64,000 nucleotides of DNA, taken from NCBI GenBank assembly GCA_028015205.1, contig CM051521.1:99610513-99674512 (forward strand). Direction: 5' to 3'. Each line of letters begins with the position of its first letter. Position 1 is the first letter of the stretch. The translations under genes and the position numbers were made by a program. The notes below the pieces were generated by a model, which made no database searches, was not told the origin of the DNA, and saw only the letters and a list, made by a program, of their open reading frames with translations. Shown here in pieces: positions 12,955 through 26,000 of this stretch. Origin of the DNA: Mytilisepta virgata. Taxonomy: Eukaryota; Mollusca; Bivalvia; Mytilida; Mytilidae.

Positions 12955-13500
12955 ATTTTGAAACCCAAGGGGAGACTTGTATTTTTTACTTCCTCGGATG
13001 GGATTTGTTATATTTTTGGATGTCAGATGATTGACCAAAACATATTGAGAAGTATATTAATTTCTTATATAAATACATACTGTGGTATTATAATTAAGTT
13101 CTGATGCATTTCATGTCTATACGCATAGATATTTTGAAACCCAGGGGGGGGACTTGCAATGTTTACTGCCTTAGATATCTAAATCTGATGGAATTTGGTA
13201 TATTTTTGGACAATAAATGACCAACATATGTCGAGAAGTATTTTATTTCCCTTTATTAATACAAAGTGTGGTATAATAATTACTTTTTATAGTATTTTAT
13301 GTCCACACACATAGATATTTTGAGACCCAGGGGCAGACTTCCAATTTTTATGGCCTAAATATGCAACTCTGATGAGATTTAGTATATCTTTGGATGATGA
13401 TTGACCAAACCATATTGAGAGGTATATTAGTTTCCTATATTAATACATAGTTGAGGTATAATAATTAATTTCTGATGAATTTGATTTCATATACAATGAC
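12955..13500. repeat. Three-copy tandem repeat, about 180-bp unit
   Basis: Units begin at 12955, 13131 and 13317, each with ATTTTGA(A/G)ACCCA followed by GGGGAGACTT-like sequence. Shared later phrases are a TATATTTTTGGATG-like stretch, GATTGACCAAA and CATATTGAGAAGTATATTA. The copies are diverged, so the triplication is not recent. Confidence 0.8.
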
Positions 13501-14359
13501 TGGCATGTGTATTGAAAAAAAACTGCCGAATAATTTTTAATGGCTTGAGGTGGGCCTTGCTTTGACGTGTCGTTAGGGCTTAAATCATGTTGATTGACAT
13601 ACTATATTAATTGTATGTCTTATAGAAGTGATGAATAACAGGGCCTTTAATTTACTGTATGTTGCTGACCAATTCAGTATTGCATTTTCATTGTGGCTTT
13701 GAGTAAGTTATTATTTTTCTTCTTGCAGATTTATTTGCGACTTTTCATTAAATGTTATAAATCTATACCTATCTTCAATTCTACCATGGTCCATACCCCT
13801 TTTAATTTATAGTTTGGCTTTTCTTTAATTTTGCAGCGCCCCCGGACAGCGCGAACGGTCCCCCCTCCCCCTCCCCCAAAAAAGAAAAAATCTTGAGATT
13901 TGAGCTGTCTATCACTAATCTATAGGCTTCTGACTTCAAATGTTATATTTTTTATCGAAAACGAATTGGCAGCTTTGGAAAAAAACAACAAAACAACGCC
14001 GATCCTGAGCGCCGATGTTTTTTGTTCTTAAAAGCTGCCACAACGTATTTATAATTTATTTTTTTCATTCATAAGTCAAGTAAGTACTAATTAATTCAAT
14101 TATTATGTAAATGGTTTGTAGTCCTTTGTATATATGTTAAAATTAACAGAATTGTTTGTGTTTCTAACTAGCTTATGAATTTTCCGACGACTTGCAAAAT
14201 TTACAGTAAACAGCGTAAAATTTGAAAGACAAGCCGTAAACCAGAAACTGAACTATCACGTTTTATGGACTTGTAAATTTTACGCAACACCAGGATGAAA
14301 TATCAGATGATTATTGAAGTCCTTACTCCTAGATCATTCTGGGACATAAAAGGGATTCA
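13501..14359. other. Gene-free stretch
   Basis: No gene recognised. A C-rich tract at about 13859-13880 (three C-blocks separated by T) stands out from the A/T-rich background. Confidence 0.4.
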
Positions 14360-14440
14360 AATGGAAAAAATAAACGGATGAACGACGGACATCCAGAAAC
14401 GGGAAAAGCTCACATGGCCCTTTAAACCAGGTGAGCTAAA
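14360..14440 (-). repeat. AGCTCACC-family fragment, 5' end only
   Basis: Read on the minus strand it starts AGCTCACCTGGTTTAAAGGG at 14440 and continues GTGAGCTTTTCCCGTTTC, the typical first 80 bp of the family. The rest is missing. Confidence 0.65.
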
Positions 14441-14847
14441 ACGGATACAAGTAATGGTTATATAGAAGATGTATCGAACGAAAATTATAATCCATTTCAA
14501 ATTAATATCTAAATTTTAATGTCTTTCAACAATTTATATTCGTGTAAAGATAAAAATCATTTGATTTTTCAGCGGGGCAAGGAAAAAGAGGATTTTTTTA
14601 AAAGCCAAGCTCTCAATTATGGTGAAAAGTGAACCTTAGATTAAAGTAGCCAAAAAGGTCAGAATAAATTAACTAAGCCTCAGTATGGTTAAATAAAATT
14701 CCTATTTTACATTCAATTTAATTGGAAATTTCATTTTAAATCATCTAGAAAAGTGTTTTTAGTAGTACGTCAAAATTTTTCGAGTTAAAAGAACCCAAAG
14801 GGACCAACATAACGATTTTGTTTTTATTGTAGTCCAGCATATCACTA
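14441..14847. other. Gene-free stretch
   Basis: Nothing recognised. Confidence 0.35.
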
Positions 14848-15108
14848 AGTCAAGGATTTCATCATGTCCAATATTTCATATTGTCAATACATCAAGCAAA
14901 ACATCGTTACAAACCCCTGACATCACACATTCGTATTTTGCGGATCGAACATGCTGGTGTGTGACCTAGAAAATTTTACCTGCTACGCAACTGCATTCTC
15001 TTTTGACCTAGAAAAGTAACCAATGAAAATCGTTCACTTCCGACCCGTAAAATATGAATGTGTGATGTCAGGGGTTTGTAGGAACGATTGTGGATAAACC
15101 CTGACTTG
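14848..15108. mobile_element. Palindromic element (MITE-like)
   Basis: Arms at 14900-14943 and 15044-15091 are inverted copies sharing CAAACCCCTGACATCACACA. Weaker outer matches AGTCAAGGATT / AAACCCTGACTT extend to about 14848 and 15108. There is no coding capacity. A clear target-site duplication could not be fixed by eye. Confidence 0.65.
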
Positions 15109-15604
15109 GGAGGATGCAAAAAAAGCAAAAGATGTGTCCAATCTTCCCGTTCAAGTCAAATATTCAATGTCAAGCAATATTATACAATTAATGACTTTGA
15201 AATATGTCGCTATCAGAACCCGAGAAAATGTAATATTCACCGAGCCTTTAAGCGAGGTAAATATACATTTTCAGGGATTGATTAATCCTGTTAGTGATCT
15301 ATTACATAGTCAGTAATCGTTTTATTACACGAATTGGAAAATTGTACTGTCACTTTCTATCTTTAGAACAAATCGGTCACTATTAAATTCCGCTTGATCG
15401 GTCAGGATCTTTTTTAATCCCATAACCGTGCAAGCGGAATTCTTGCACTAAATTTAGATACTTTTAAGTTACTATCATGATTCCTCAAGACCTTTTAGAC
15501 ATTTCTCAGTCAATCAAAGAATAGAAAAAATATAGTCATGTAATAATATGTGTTCACACCGAACCTTAAGTCATATATTCAGAAGGCATAAAAGCTACGC
15601 CTAG
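15109..15604. other. Gene-free stretch
   Basis: No gene recognised. Short open frames at 15088-15316 overlap each other in two phases and look fortuitous. Confidence 0.35.
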
Positions 15605-16150
15605 TTAAAGTCTTTTATATCTCACCTTGACTATTTCCGCCCGTAAACTTTTATATTTTAATTCTCTCTGAAACCCAATCAGCGAAGTCAAACCAAAGTT
15701 GAAGGCAATGGTCTTTAGGTGTTCCTCTTTCAAATATATATTTGGTGACCCAGACCGCCAACCAAGATACGTACAACAACCAAATTTAGTTTGGTTTACG
15801 ACCATATACGTAAATATCTTCTCTCATCTTTGAACTAATTGGAAAAAAAAACTTGACAGCAATGGTCCTTGGGTAGTTCTTTTTCTAGATTGTATCCGAT
15901 GATTTGGACCGCCGACCGAGATAGCCAAAACAGCCTAACTTTGTTTAAAATAGGGTAAGTCAACTTTAAGTTCTACCCGTACTATTAAACCAATTCAGTG
16001 AAACCGGACTTGGGAGGAATGGCTCTTGGGTGGTTCTTTTCCAGAACTGTATTTAATAATACGACCGACATGGCCACGTACTCAGTTAGCATTGTCCCCT
16101 AACCAAAATGGCTGTCACAGTCAAATATTTTTTTACTGCTTTAGATGATC
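15605..16150 (+). repeat. AGCTCACC-family remnant
   Basis: Carries CTCACCTTGACTATTTCCGC near 15620 and family phrases TTGAAGGCAATGGTC, GGTGACCCAGACCGCCAACC and CGACCGAGATAGCC. It is old and diverged, with indistinct ends. Confidence 0.5.
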
Positions 16151-17875
16151 GTTATGCAAGTGAAATCCAGGTGTGCTGTTGTCAGCTATAGTTATATATT
16201 TAACAAAGTTTCCTATTTTGTACAAATAGCGTGAATAGATACAACCTACTAAAGAGTGCACTTAAATAAAACATCATACTTTGATAAAACGGATAAGATT
16301 TTGACTGATTGCAAAAGTCTGTTAAAAACCTAATGTTTATTTCAAACAAGTACGCTGAGGTATATGTTTTCAGCAACACGGATAAAAATCGATCCATCGT
16401 TCCATGCCCTACATCCTTACACAAAGACGTGTTAGTTCGAACACAAAGCTCATGCTTCGTTGGTTGTATAAGATCTGTGTAATTATCATTAGGTTTGTCA
16501 CAAATAACCATATCCTGTATTTTCTTATCATATAAAATCCGACATACCTGGTTATATAAAACAAAACAATGTAAAAATTTAAACATTTAAAAAGAAAAAC
16601 ACATATAATAGCCATTACAAGTGTTAAAATCACATTCGGACTAAAGTCTAGAATTTTTATCGTGAATAGGACTTAAAACTTTCTTTGAGATATAGTCTGA
16701 GCGATTGAGGGGAGTAACTATTATAATTTTCTGTTGAAGAAATACCATCCGTTGGTCTTGGTTATACCTGATGTCTAAGAGTAATTTCTTTTGCTAATGT
16801 GGACCCTGGTCTTTATCTTCTTATGAAATGTATTTATTTTGATTATTATATTTACAGTTTAAATTGTCAGTAAATTATGTAAAGACAAATCAAAATCACG
16901 CAATTTATCACCGCTGTAAGGCTCGACTTATTGAGATTTACCTTTAAACGAACACAGAAATAATCAGCTGATCAAGAAAGCAAAAATAAAAAGCTTTGTG
17001 TCTTTTTGCTCATATCTGTTATCCTCTCGCCTTTAACAAGACATGCGACATTAACAGCAAAGAATGATTCAGCCACCTTCTAATATACCCTAACTTTATA
17101 CATTGCTGTTGTTCAAATTAGGATACACTCGTCAAACGTGGACAGCTAATCAGTATTCTCAGAATAATCTTTTAAAATTAGAAATCTGAAAATCGAAAGA
17201 TTTTTTTAAGTAAATTACTGTTCTTCGTATTTTTCCCACTAAAGTCTGGCGTCTTAAATTCCATCACACGCCTGAAAAACCATTCAAAATTTTTGTACTT
17301 TATAAAATAACTATACAATTAATATACAACAGAACTGATCATATATCAATAAAAATTAAAAGAATCAATAAACACTTTTAAGTAAATGTTTGCTGCTAGA
17401 CATTGCAGACAGAGTTATATTTGTGCTATATAAATATTTTTTCCTAAATATGAACTTCCTACGGCTCGGAAGCGTCATAAGGTTGCCATGAGACATAAGA
17501 CAAGGTCGTGATCGCTTACCTATCAAGTTTTAAAGGCATTTAAACAGCAACAAAAGGTCTACATCACGTGATTTTAACGGTATTGAACATAATGGTGGTC
17601 GAAGACAACATTCATGAAAATATTTTTTAATGATTACATTTTTCATCTGAATTTTCTACAGAAAGGTAGGAAAATGTAGAAATATGTATAAATTTTTACT
17701 CTTCAGTGTAGGAAAAAAATACTCTAATATATTTTGTTTTTTAAATACACATTTTACCTGTGAATACCTGTCGAAGGCATTAATTTACCTGTATAAACAT
17801 TAACTATATTGGACATTAACGGTTCTGATAATTTTACGGATTTGCTGATGAAAGTCATTTATGTATTGATTTCAG
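16151..17875. other. Region upstream of exon 1, with a 128-codon antisense frame
   Basis: A minus-strand ATG frame at 16200-16586 (128 codons) is the longest open frame outside repeats and the main gene. It resembles no family I recognise, and its length is about what chance would yield in DNA this A/T-rich. No promoter element could be assigned for the downstream gene, though its 5' region must lie in or before this stretch. Confidence 0.35.
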
Positions 17876-18006
17876 ATTTTTCTTCCATGGTGCCAAAAAG
17901 TAAAGACCATCGTAATTAAGACCTCACCGGTAATTAATTCTGATAATGGTCCCGCTCACATGTGTCCAAAGCGGACCGCTTCAAGAGACTGAACTGTCAT
18001 CATAGT

Positions 18007-18272
18007 ATGCTGAAACTTCTATGCAAAGAAAATAACAATGGTGTCCCCAGAGCTCCAGTGCGAGGAAGTGTTATGTTGTGTGGAATACTTTTGTTACTCT
18101 TGTGCGCGACACAGGCATGGGGATCCGGATCCGGATGTACGTCCCCTTGTCACATTGGATGTACATGTATTGAACTGTCGAGTAATGAATGTATTGTTAA
18201 CTGTTCAAACGCTGGACTCTCGGGGGTACCAAGCAAGACGGATTTACCCACTAGCAGATACATAATAAAAAT
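18007..18272 (+). CDS. PKD1-like: Exon 1: signal peptide and LRR N-terminal cap
   Basis: The frame is closed upstream by TAA at 17944, and the first in-frame ATG is at 18007 (A at -3). A second ATG at 18073 directly precedes the hydrophobic stretch [16 protein letters not shown], so translation could also start there; that version has the more typical short signal-peptide n-region. After the signal comes a Cys-rich LRRNT with cysteines in [11 protein letters not shown], then ECIVNC and the typical [12 protein letters not shown] ending that leads into the first LRR. The exon ends AT|GTAAGT, leaving a codon split after base 2. A possible acceptor TTCAG at 17871-17875 would make 17876-18006 untranslated leader joined to an upstream non-coding exon. 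No promoter motif could be assigned. Confidence 0.8.
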
Positions 18273-21200
18273 GTAAGTAGTCAAAAACAAGAACACTCCA
18301 TGTTATACACTGTTGTCATGTAAATTTAAGTTTATCATGATTGGAAAACAAAGTGACAATATTATTGATGAAAAATATATCCTACCATATAATGCATAAA
18401 ATGTTATTTAAAAATTAGACACATGTAAATAAATAATAGGTGATGAAAAACGCTGAATAAAATGACTTTTAAGACTTGTAAAGCAAAAAGTATGATTATT
18501 TGAAACCTATAAAATGTGGTCTTTGGTAGATAATAATGATTTATATTGATAGCTATATTGACAATAATCATAATTACATGTAAACTTCAAGTATAGTAAT
18601 AAAAAAATCAAGATGAATGATAATTTGAGAGAAAAACAAGAAAATAAAAAATAAATAAGTAAGTAAGTAAGTAAGTAAATAAATAAATAAATAAGTTTAT
18701 AATTAACCATAGTGGTGGTGTAGAAATATTTTTTTTTCTTTTTGGTTATGGTATTTGCTTGTAGCACCTTGTACTAATTTCTCTCCATTTGTCGTATGCG
18801 AGTGTGGCACATAGGCGTTTATACTCCCCTACCACGGGACAGCATTTTTTCATCCCGCCCGACTTGCTATCATCGTATAGCGAGACCATCTTCGGAAATA
18901 TTGTAGATATAAATATATCCCTGAATTTTTTTTAGTCCGTACGAGAACGGACCGGGACCCATAGGCCAAATGGCTAAACTATAATGTCTACCAATGATGA
19001 TTGGAAACCAGTATTTACACATTTAATAATAATCTTAAGATTCAATGGTGTTGAACTGCCTGTGGGTCTTGAACTTAAGAACGAACTCCATACATAAAAC
19101 TGGGAAATTTGCCGTTTCTGCCAAGACGACCTGATATGATTCACATCTCTTACCGTTTTACTCTTTCAAAAAGTAAAAGTTTTAAATGATGTCTCCTAAT
19201 TACTAAGAATCTAATTAAAAACAGCATCTAGGATGTCGAACGGCAATCTCAAATTGACGAAAATACATTTTTAAGGTAATTATTCAGATGGTTACAGAAA
19301 TGAGACCTATAAGGTTTTCACGACTTAAAACTGAATATTTCAGTTTAAGCTCGAAAAAATTGCCACTGATGACTATTGTTGTAGATTATCCAAGTTTTAT
19401 ATATGGATAAACAACAAAATGGTCGGATAGCCGGATATACCAATTAATCAACACCACCCAACAGACAGAACCCCGGACAAAAATTAACATAAAAAAAGCA
19501 CAAAACACAAACATAAACACAACAGAGAGTCAGGATAGTTTGACGATGCAGACACTGAACAGTGGTGGGGTTAAACCGGTTGTATGGGTACCCAAACCAG
19601 CCCCTTATCTATCCTGACACTCTGGTGTACAATACATAGCAACAAGGTAACAAGGTATTCTTAGTTGTTCAACGTCCCAATCTTATCCGTAGGACTTTAG
19701 ACATCAGAGGAAACTCGGACTGATTTGATATGATACTTCTCCGTTTAATATATATTTATGTGAAATGTACATATACACATGCATTTAAGGTCGTTTCTCC
19801 ATTAAGAAACAAGTAATATATTCACAGAAAACACGTCAGTTATAAAATAACAATTCAAAGATACTAATATTAGATATAGTAAATTTATATTATGCTGTAT
19901 AAAGTTGTAATTATAATTCCTGGCAGCTCGCATTTTGTTTTATAGTCACGCAGTGTCTATATTTTCGATTCAAATGATAAATGTATTTGGAGGTTAGTTT
20001 GATTCGCCCTTTAGGCAATGATATGAAGAAAAAATCGTCACTTTATGTGTAGTGTTTTTCACTGGGATGTGAAAGATAAACCAGTATGGAATTATGTAAG
20101 ACTAATAAAAAAGATGGTACCTCCAGCATTATGCTCAAAATCCAGTTCAATTTTGAAATACGTTGTTTTTTTTTTTTTATAACAGTTCCCAATTTAAAAC
20201 GTCTTATTCTTTATCTGTCTACAACTCGGACACACTGTAAGGAAAACTGCTATACGTGGAAAAATTTCACCTTGTTTTATTAATATTTTTTTCGCTTTGC
20301 TCGCGTTAGTAATAACGTTGCAGATTTCAACGAGAAAAATATTAGTATTCAAAATAAATTACTTAATCAAGGCATAAAATACCATTAATTACTCAAAACA
20401 TTTATAAAATTTTATAAACTTTATATGGATCTGCAATTGATAAAGTTTCTCACCACAATTTTTACGGTAATATTATCTATAAGGAATATATTGAACAATG
20501 TCCTTCTAAAGTTGCGGTTCTTGTGAATAAACTAACAAGAAAATATTACCATTATAATATCGTTGTGAAATCTTTGAAGGCTATGTTTTTTCGATTCCGT
20601 TCTTCGGTCATCCATTGTTAAATTTAGTTTTTTTTTACCTATATCATTTGTCGTTTTACATAATTCCTACTTCCTGCTGATTTGATATGGTCTTGCATTA
20701 GATCACTGTTTTTTTATATTAGTTTTTATGACGTTGTGACATGAAAACAATTTTTAAGTACCATAACCGTCACTCTAGTTCACAGGGAACTGCTGCCTGT
20801 TAGTACTTTCATGTAGTTTTTAGTTAACAACATTCTAAGTATAAGTTTCTTTTTCATTATTTTTGTCTTTTTTATGCGAGTCGTCACAGATTTGTAACGT
20901 TCGTTTACCCTTGTTATCCCCGCATTAGGATATTTTGCGATTGCCTCCGTCAATCCGTCCGTCACACTTTCTTGTAACATTAAATTCCCCTTCACTTTTG
21001 GGTTTATGAATTTAATTTCTTTATATATTTGTTGCATACGACCTAAAGATGCGCAAGAAGGTTTTAGAATTTTCATTTTCAAAACTTTGGACCCACATTG
21101 GTCGAATTTTGAAAATTTTCAATTCAGTAAGCTTGTGACCAAAACTCATCAATATTTTTCACTTTACGCATTTCATTTCTATAAGTAATTTCAATCACTA

Positions 21201-22955
21201 CACGTAGATGCGCAACAAGGTTTTAGAGTTTTGAATTTCAAAACTTGGGGCCCACAAGTGTCGAATTTCAACAAGGAAAACATTAATTCTTGTTAGTAAC
21301 AGCTGACTATATTTCATGTCATGCACGCGTACGATTTCAAAATCGATTACAATCGATCGATCACTACTAATATGCCTTCCATGGACAGTTCTAAATTCTA
21401 GTTGGTCAAGTTCTAAAATTTTGAAAAAGCTTGTGAACATGAAATGAAACCTAGTGTCCAGAGTTTACATACTGGCATTTTATCCCCCTCTGAAAACAAA
21501 TATGGCCGTCATTGACAATTCTAGTTCCTGATTGTTCAGGTTAAAAAGAAAAAAAGAGAGGAAAAATAACTTTTTTAATCTGACACAGATTGGTGAAATA
21601 AACAAATATAACGCATCTATTTGTTTGTGGCTGTTCTTGGATACCCCTGTCAATGTTTGACAATGAACTACATGTAACATGTAATCCCATTTCTTACTAA
21701 TCGGATTTCCAAATTGTCTGAAACTGCTCACTAAATACTTGTAATAGTTGTTGCTACTAAAGCTGAAGACGACCACTAGATGTCATAAATCTTTTCCTGG
21801 AGACAGATTTTGTCTCTTTAATGCTTATAAGTCACATCCTCAATTTTTACGCTCCCCAAAAATGGATCGTAAACACTTGATTTGAAAGATTGGGTATTGT
21901 CGGTTGCTCACGTTCTATTCTTTGAAATTGTTTGATAAATGGACTTCGTGACAAAAATGCTTTTGTGAAATTATTATAAATGGCCCCCGAATTACATATT
22001 GGTTGATTCAGATATAAATATTAGTCAAATAAGACTGTTTTTGTTTTTAAGACTATTTGGGAAAATCTTTAGATATATTTTTATGTGGGGTTCTTTTATT
22101 TCACTACTGAAATTCACCAAACCAGCCTTCATTAGTTGGTTTATATATATATATAACACGTTATCTCTGTTTAATAAGAACTTTGTTTGACAATTTTACT
22201 ACCTTGTTTTAATCGAAGTTTTTTCGAGTCAAAGATATAGTTTTGCAAGTTTTTGAAAGCATAGATAAATATTGAATGCCGTATAGATAAAATTCTAATT
22301 TATTAAACACGGCGTTTTCTGTCCTCAAATCCTTCTTTATTACAAGCCATGACGTTTCCCAATACTTAAGATAAAATCTGACCAAACGTTATAATTCTAT
22401 AGGATTGGGTATAGTACACCCAGTGTTAAAGAAATTCTTCTTTATCCAATAGGTCAGCGTTGACAGGTTTACAAATATTGATTAGTATTTGGCAATGGCT
22501 CAGAATTATAAAACGGAAAGTAGTGATAAGGGTTTTGAAATTCTGTTATTAAATGTTAGTGTTCACATTGATTGACTTAATATGTTAAATGTATTTTGCT
22601 TTTATTGTAATTAACAACTCTGAAATTTTGAATAAGTTATGACTCAACACAATGACAAACTTAAAGGAATACAAAATATCGAAACGAAATTATAAAGAAG
22701 ATTTTTTTAATCCTTTAAAAAATTGTTTGGAATAGATTTAAAAAAGAGCCTAATCTGAATTATGTATAATAAAGTTAAGATATCATTTACGTATAGTAGT
22801 TCATCAAATTTCTATGTTTCGTTTGGTATTACTATAATAACAATTATCAGAATTGTTTGAAATAGTATTTTTTTTTAAGAATGTTACATATAAATTTACC
22901 AATTGCCACAGACATGACAGGGAAAATTCAAAATTCATAGTATATATAATAATAG

Positions 22956-23000
<45 letters not shown>

Positions 23001-26000
23001 CGCACCCTCTACAAATATCCGTCTGTCGTGCACACGAGCAAATATAGAAACTCAGACAGGCAAATATCAGAATCATATCACGATACGACAGGATTTACAT
23101 AAAATGTATGTAGATTCAGATACCGAAAAAAACATAAACAGGTCAGGAGACAGTTGTTTTAAAGAAGAGAGTATATAACACCCACTTTATATGCCTTTAT
23201 TCCCATTTGATAAATTATACATTTACATCAATTTTCATTTCGGGATTAATGTATCTAAAAGTTTAATTTTTTTATATGATTAGTTTTACCTGGGACTATT
23301 TTAACCAAGTTATAATAGTCCCTGGTTTTACCAGTTTTACGAATTTTATAGAAAAAAGTTAAGTCGGTTGCAGCAGATATATTCATTCACATCTATTAGT
23401 CACAACGTAGTGTTCACAGGGCCAAATTCCCCAAGTACTAACATTGCCAGTTCTGTTCAGAGCATACAATTGAAATGCATGTCGTTAATATTAAATTGGC
23501 GACAATAAATGAGTAGCCACTTAGTAATTTCCCTTCATAGGCCGAAAGTCGGGGAAAATGTGCATATAAACAATATTGGTTATCTAAATATTAAAAAGTA
23601 TTTTGAAACTTTAAATAAAATTTACATTTCTCTTGATGGCAAATACATTCAAACCGGACAAAAAAAGAAGAAAACTTTTAATTTCTATTAGAAATGTATA
23701 ATAATTTTTATCTTCATGTGTTTGAAGAATGTTAAAAAAGTAGTTAAAAATCGTTTTTTTTTTTAATTTCTAAATATTTCTGAGGGTTATGGTCAGTAAA
23801 AATTCTTGGATTATAGCTGCATGGGATTAACATAGAATGCCGTTGTAATATCAATATTTGTCTCAGATTGAGGAATGAAAAATAACACCAGTGTTTTGAA
23901 AGAAAATGTATGAGGAGATTTTGGTTGTGACGATTGCTAACATTTTTTTGTGTGTTTATATGACGGTTGATCCAGAAATGTAAACTCTACACAGCATCTG
24001 GTATCAAAGTATTTTCCAACACTGAGAGAACTTATTTTCCAAGCAAGATCGAATCTTGCAATTTGTAATTTGTCATGCAAACTGTTTGACACTCTTATTA
24101 AGCCTATATTGACATACAACTCGGTATTTGGTTTATGGACAATTTTCTTTCCACTAGCTGTTATGGCTGAAAATAGAGCGGTCTTCAATAAGTCTTCCTG
24201 TGATACTCTAACACTGGCAGAAAAAATTTTCTTTTAAAAAATTCCACTCAAAATTTTGTAGAACAGTACTGGGACTAAAAACGTCAGCCACAAATATTGG
24301 TGCTAGATCAGAATTGGGTAGATTTACTGTAGACTCAGTTATAAAAACTCAAGCATTATATATTATTACAGAATTAACTCCGAAAATATAAACCCATTAA
24401 ATAAAGAATCCGTACAAGGTTTCCGACGATGTGAAAAGATAAGAGGTGATATAAATATAGACGTTAAACATCAACCAGACAAATCTTTTAATCAATTGAA
24501 AAAAAAAAAAAAAACATAAAATGTTACACTAAAAAGTCTGCTACAGAACACTACGAGAAGCTGACTTTGGGTAAATTTTAAAAATTCGATTTCTTCTTAC
24601 CTTTGTCTTTATGAAAAACTTAAAACCGACTATAGTTTGAACTTTACTTTAAAAACAATAATTTCACGTATAGAAAATTATTATCCAAGTTTAGACTTAC
24701 GCATTGAAGTTGGCAGATATATGAAAATTCCCAGAGAACAAAGAGTATGCAAAAATGTAAAGTTGTAGATAAAGGGGATCACTTTTTTTTTTTATTGTGA
24801 ACAAAATTCAACTTTGTACCCGAATTCCTTTTTTTAAAGACCAAGTTCGCCGGGAAGTTCGCTCATTTCAAGACATGAATTTTACAAATAAATTACTTTT
24901 TCATTCTTCATTTTCATTCTCAGTCCCGCTCCCGAACAAATATGTTTGTCATATTGGAGCCTTCATTAAACAGTCTTTAGAACAGAGGGCATCGGAACCC
25001 TGTAAGACAATTAACAGTTTTCTGAATGATATATGTTGTATTGTGTTTAAGACCCGGCGAGGTTTAAGGTAGTTTCAAACGGAACTGTCCGATATTGACT
25101 TCGCATGTTAGTTTAAAGATATCCGGTTTGTGGGTCACTCATAAATATTTCCTAGGTAGGTAGTAACCCTTTTACTAGACAGCAGACGACGACCTAGCCC
25201 AGATAATCATGACGTCTACTGAGAGTATTTTCAATTTGATTTTTTTAATCCCTCACAGCAGTCGTCATAGAAAAAAATAAAATAGCCTTTCAAGACGTCA
25301 TAATTATTTGGACTAACGACGACCTAAATATTGACACTTTTCCATATAACCAAAGCACCACTTTTACTTACGACAGCTCATTCAAACTTTTTGAAATATC
25401 AACTTTGAACATTTCACTATAAATTTAGAACAAAAACTATTTAAAATACTTTTTCATTGGGGGGCCAAATAATAACTGCAGAAGAAATATACTAAATTCA
25501 TACTGCCGTGTTCTCCCCAGAAAATTTGGATAGCAGCATGATAATGCGTAGCGATTGCTATCAATTAGTGAAGAGTTTGCGTGCGTTGTGCCACAATGTA
25601 TGGTCAGCTATTAACATACGTCATGTCTATTTTTTGCTTTTAATGTATGAAACAAACTATTGAATAGTTTTTCCTTTTTAATATTGTAAATAGAAAACAG
25701 AATAAAAATAAAATTATGGAAGTAACAAGCTCTAACCTGCATGGAGAAACCCTTCACTTCCCTAACCCTGACCAAATCATAGCCTTACACTGGCTACAGG
25801 AGTGGGGGCCTAAACTAGATGAAGGGCCAGAAAATAAATGGAAGTTTTTATTTTATTGAACTACTGAAGACAAAAAATTTTGCTACACAAAATTTATTGC
25901 TGAACTGTCAAGAGATCAGATTTTCATTTTATGGATAGATCAGGAGTTTGTTATTACAATCTGTGTTGTGACAAGTTGTGGCTGGTTTGTCCAGTGTGTC

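Noticed and set aside
17962..18006. Possible start of exon 1 coding upstream of 18007
   Set aside because: That start is GTG, not ATG; the first in-frame ATG is 18007.
18038..18265. Second open frame over exon 1
   Set aside because: It is out of frame with the LRRNT sequence and has no downstream partner exon.
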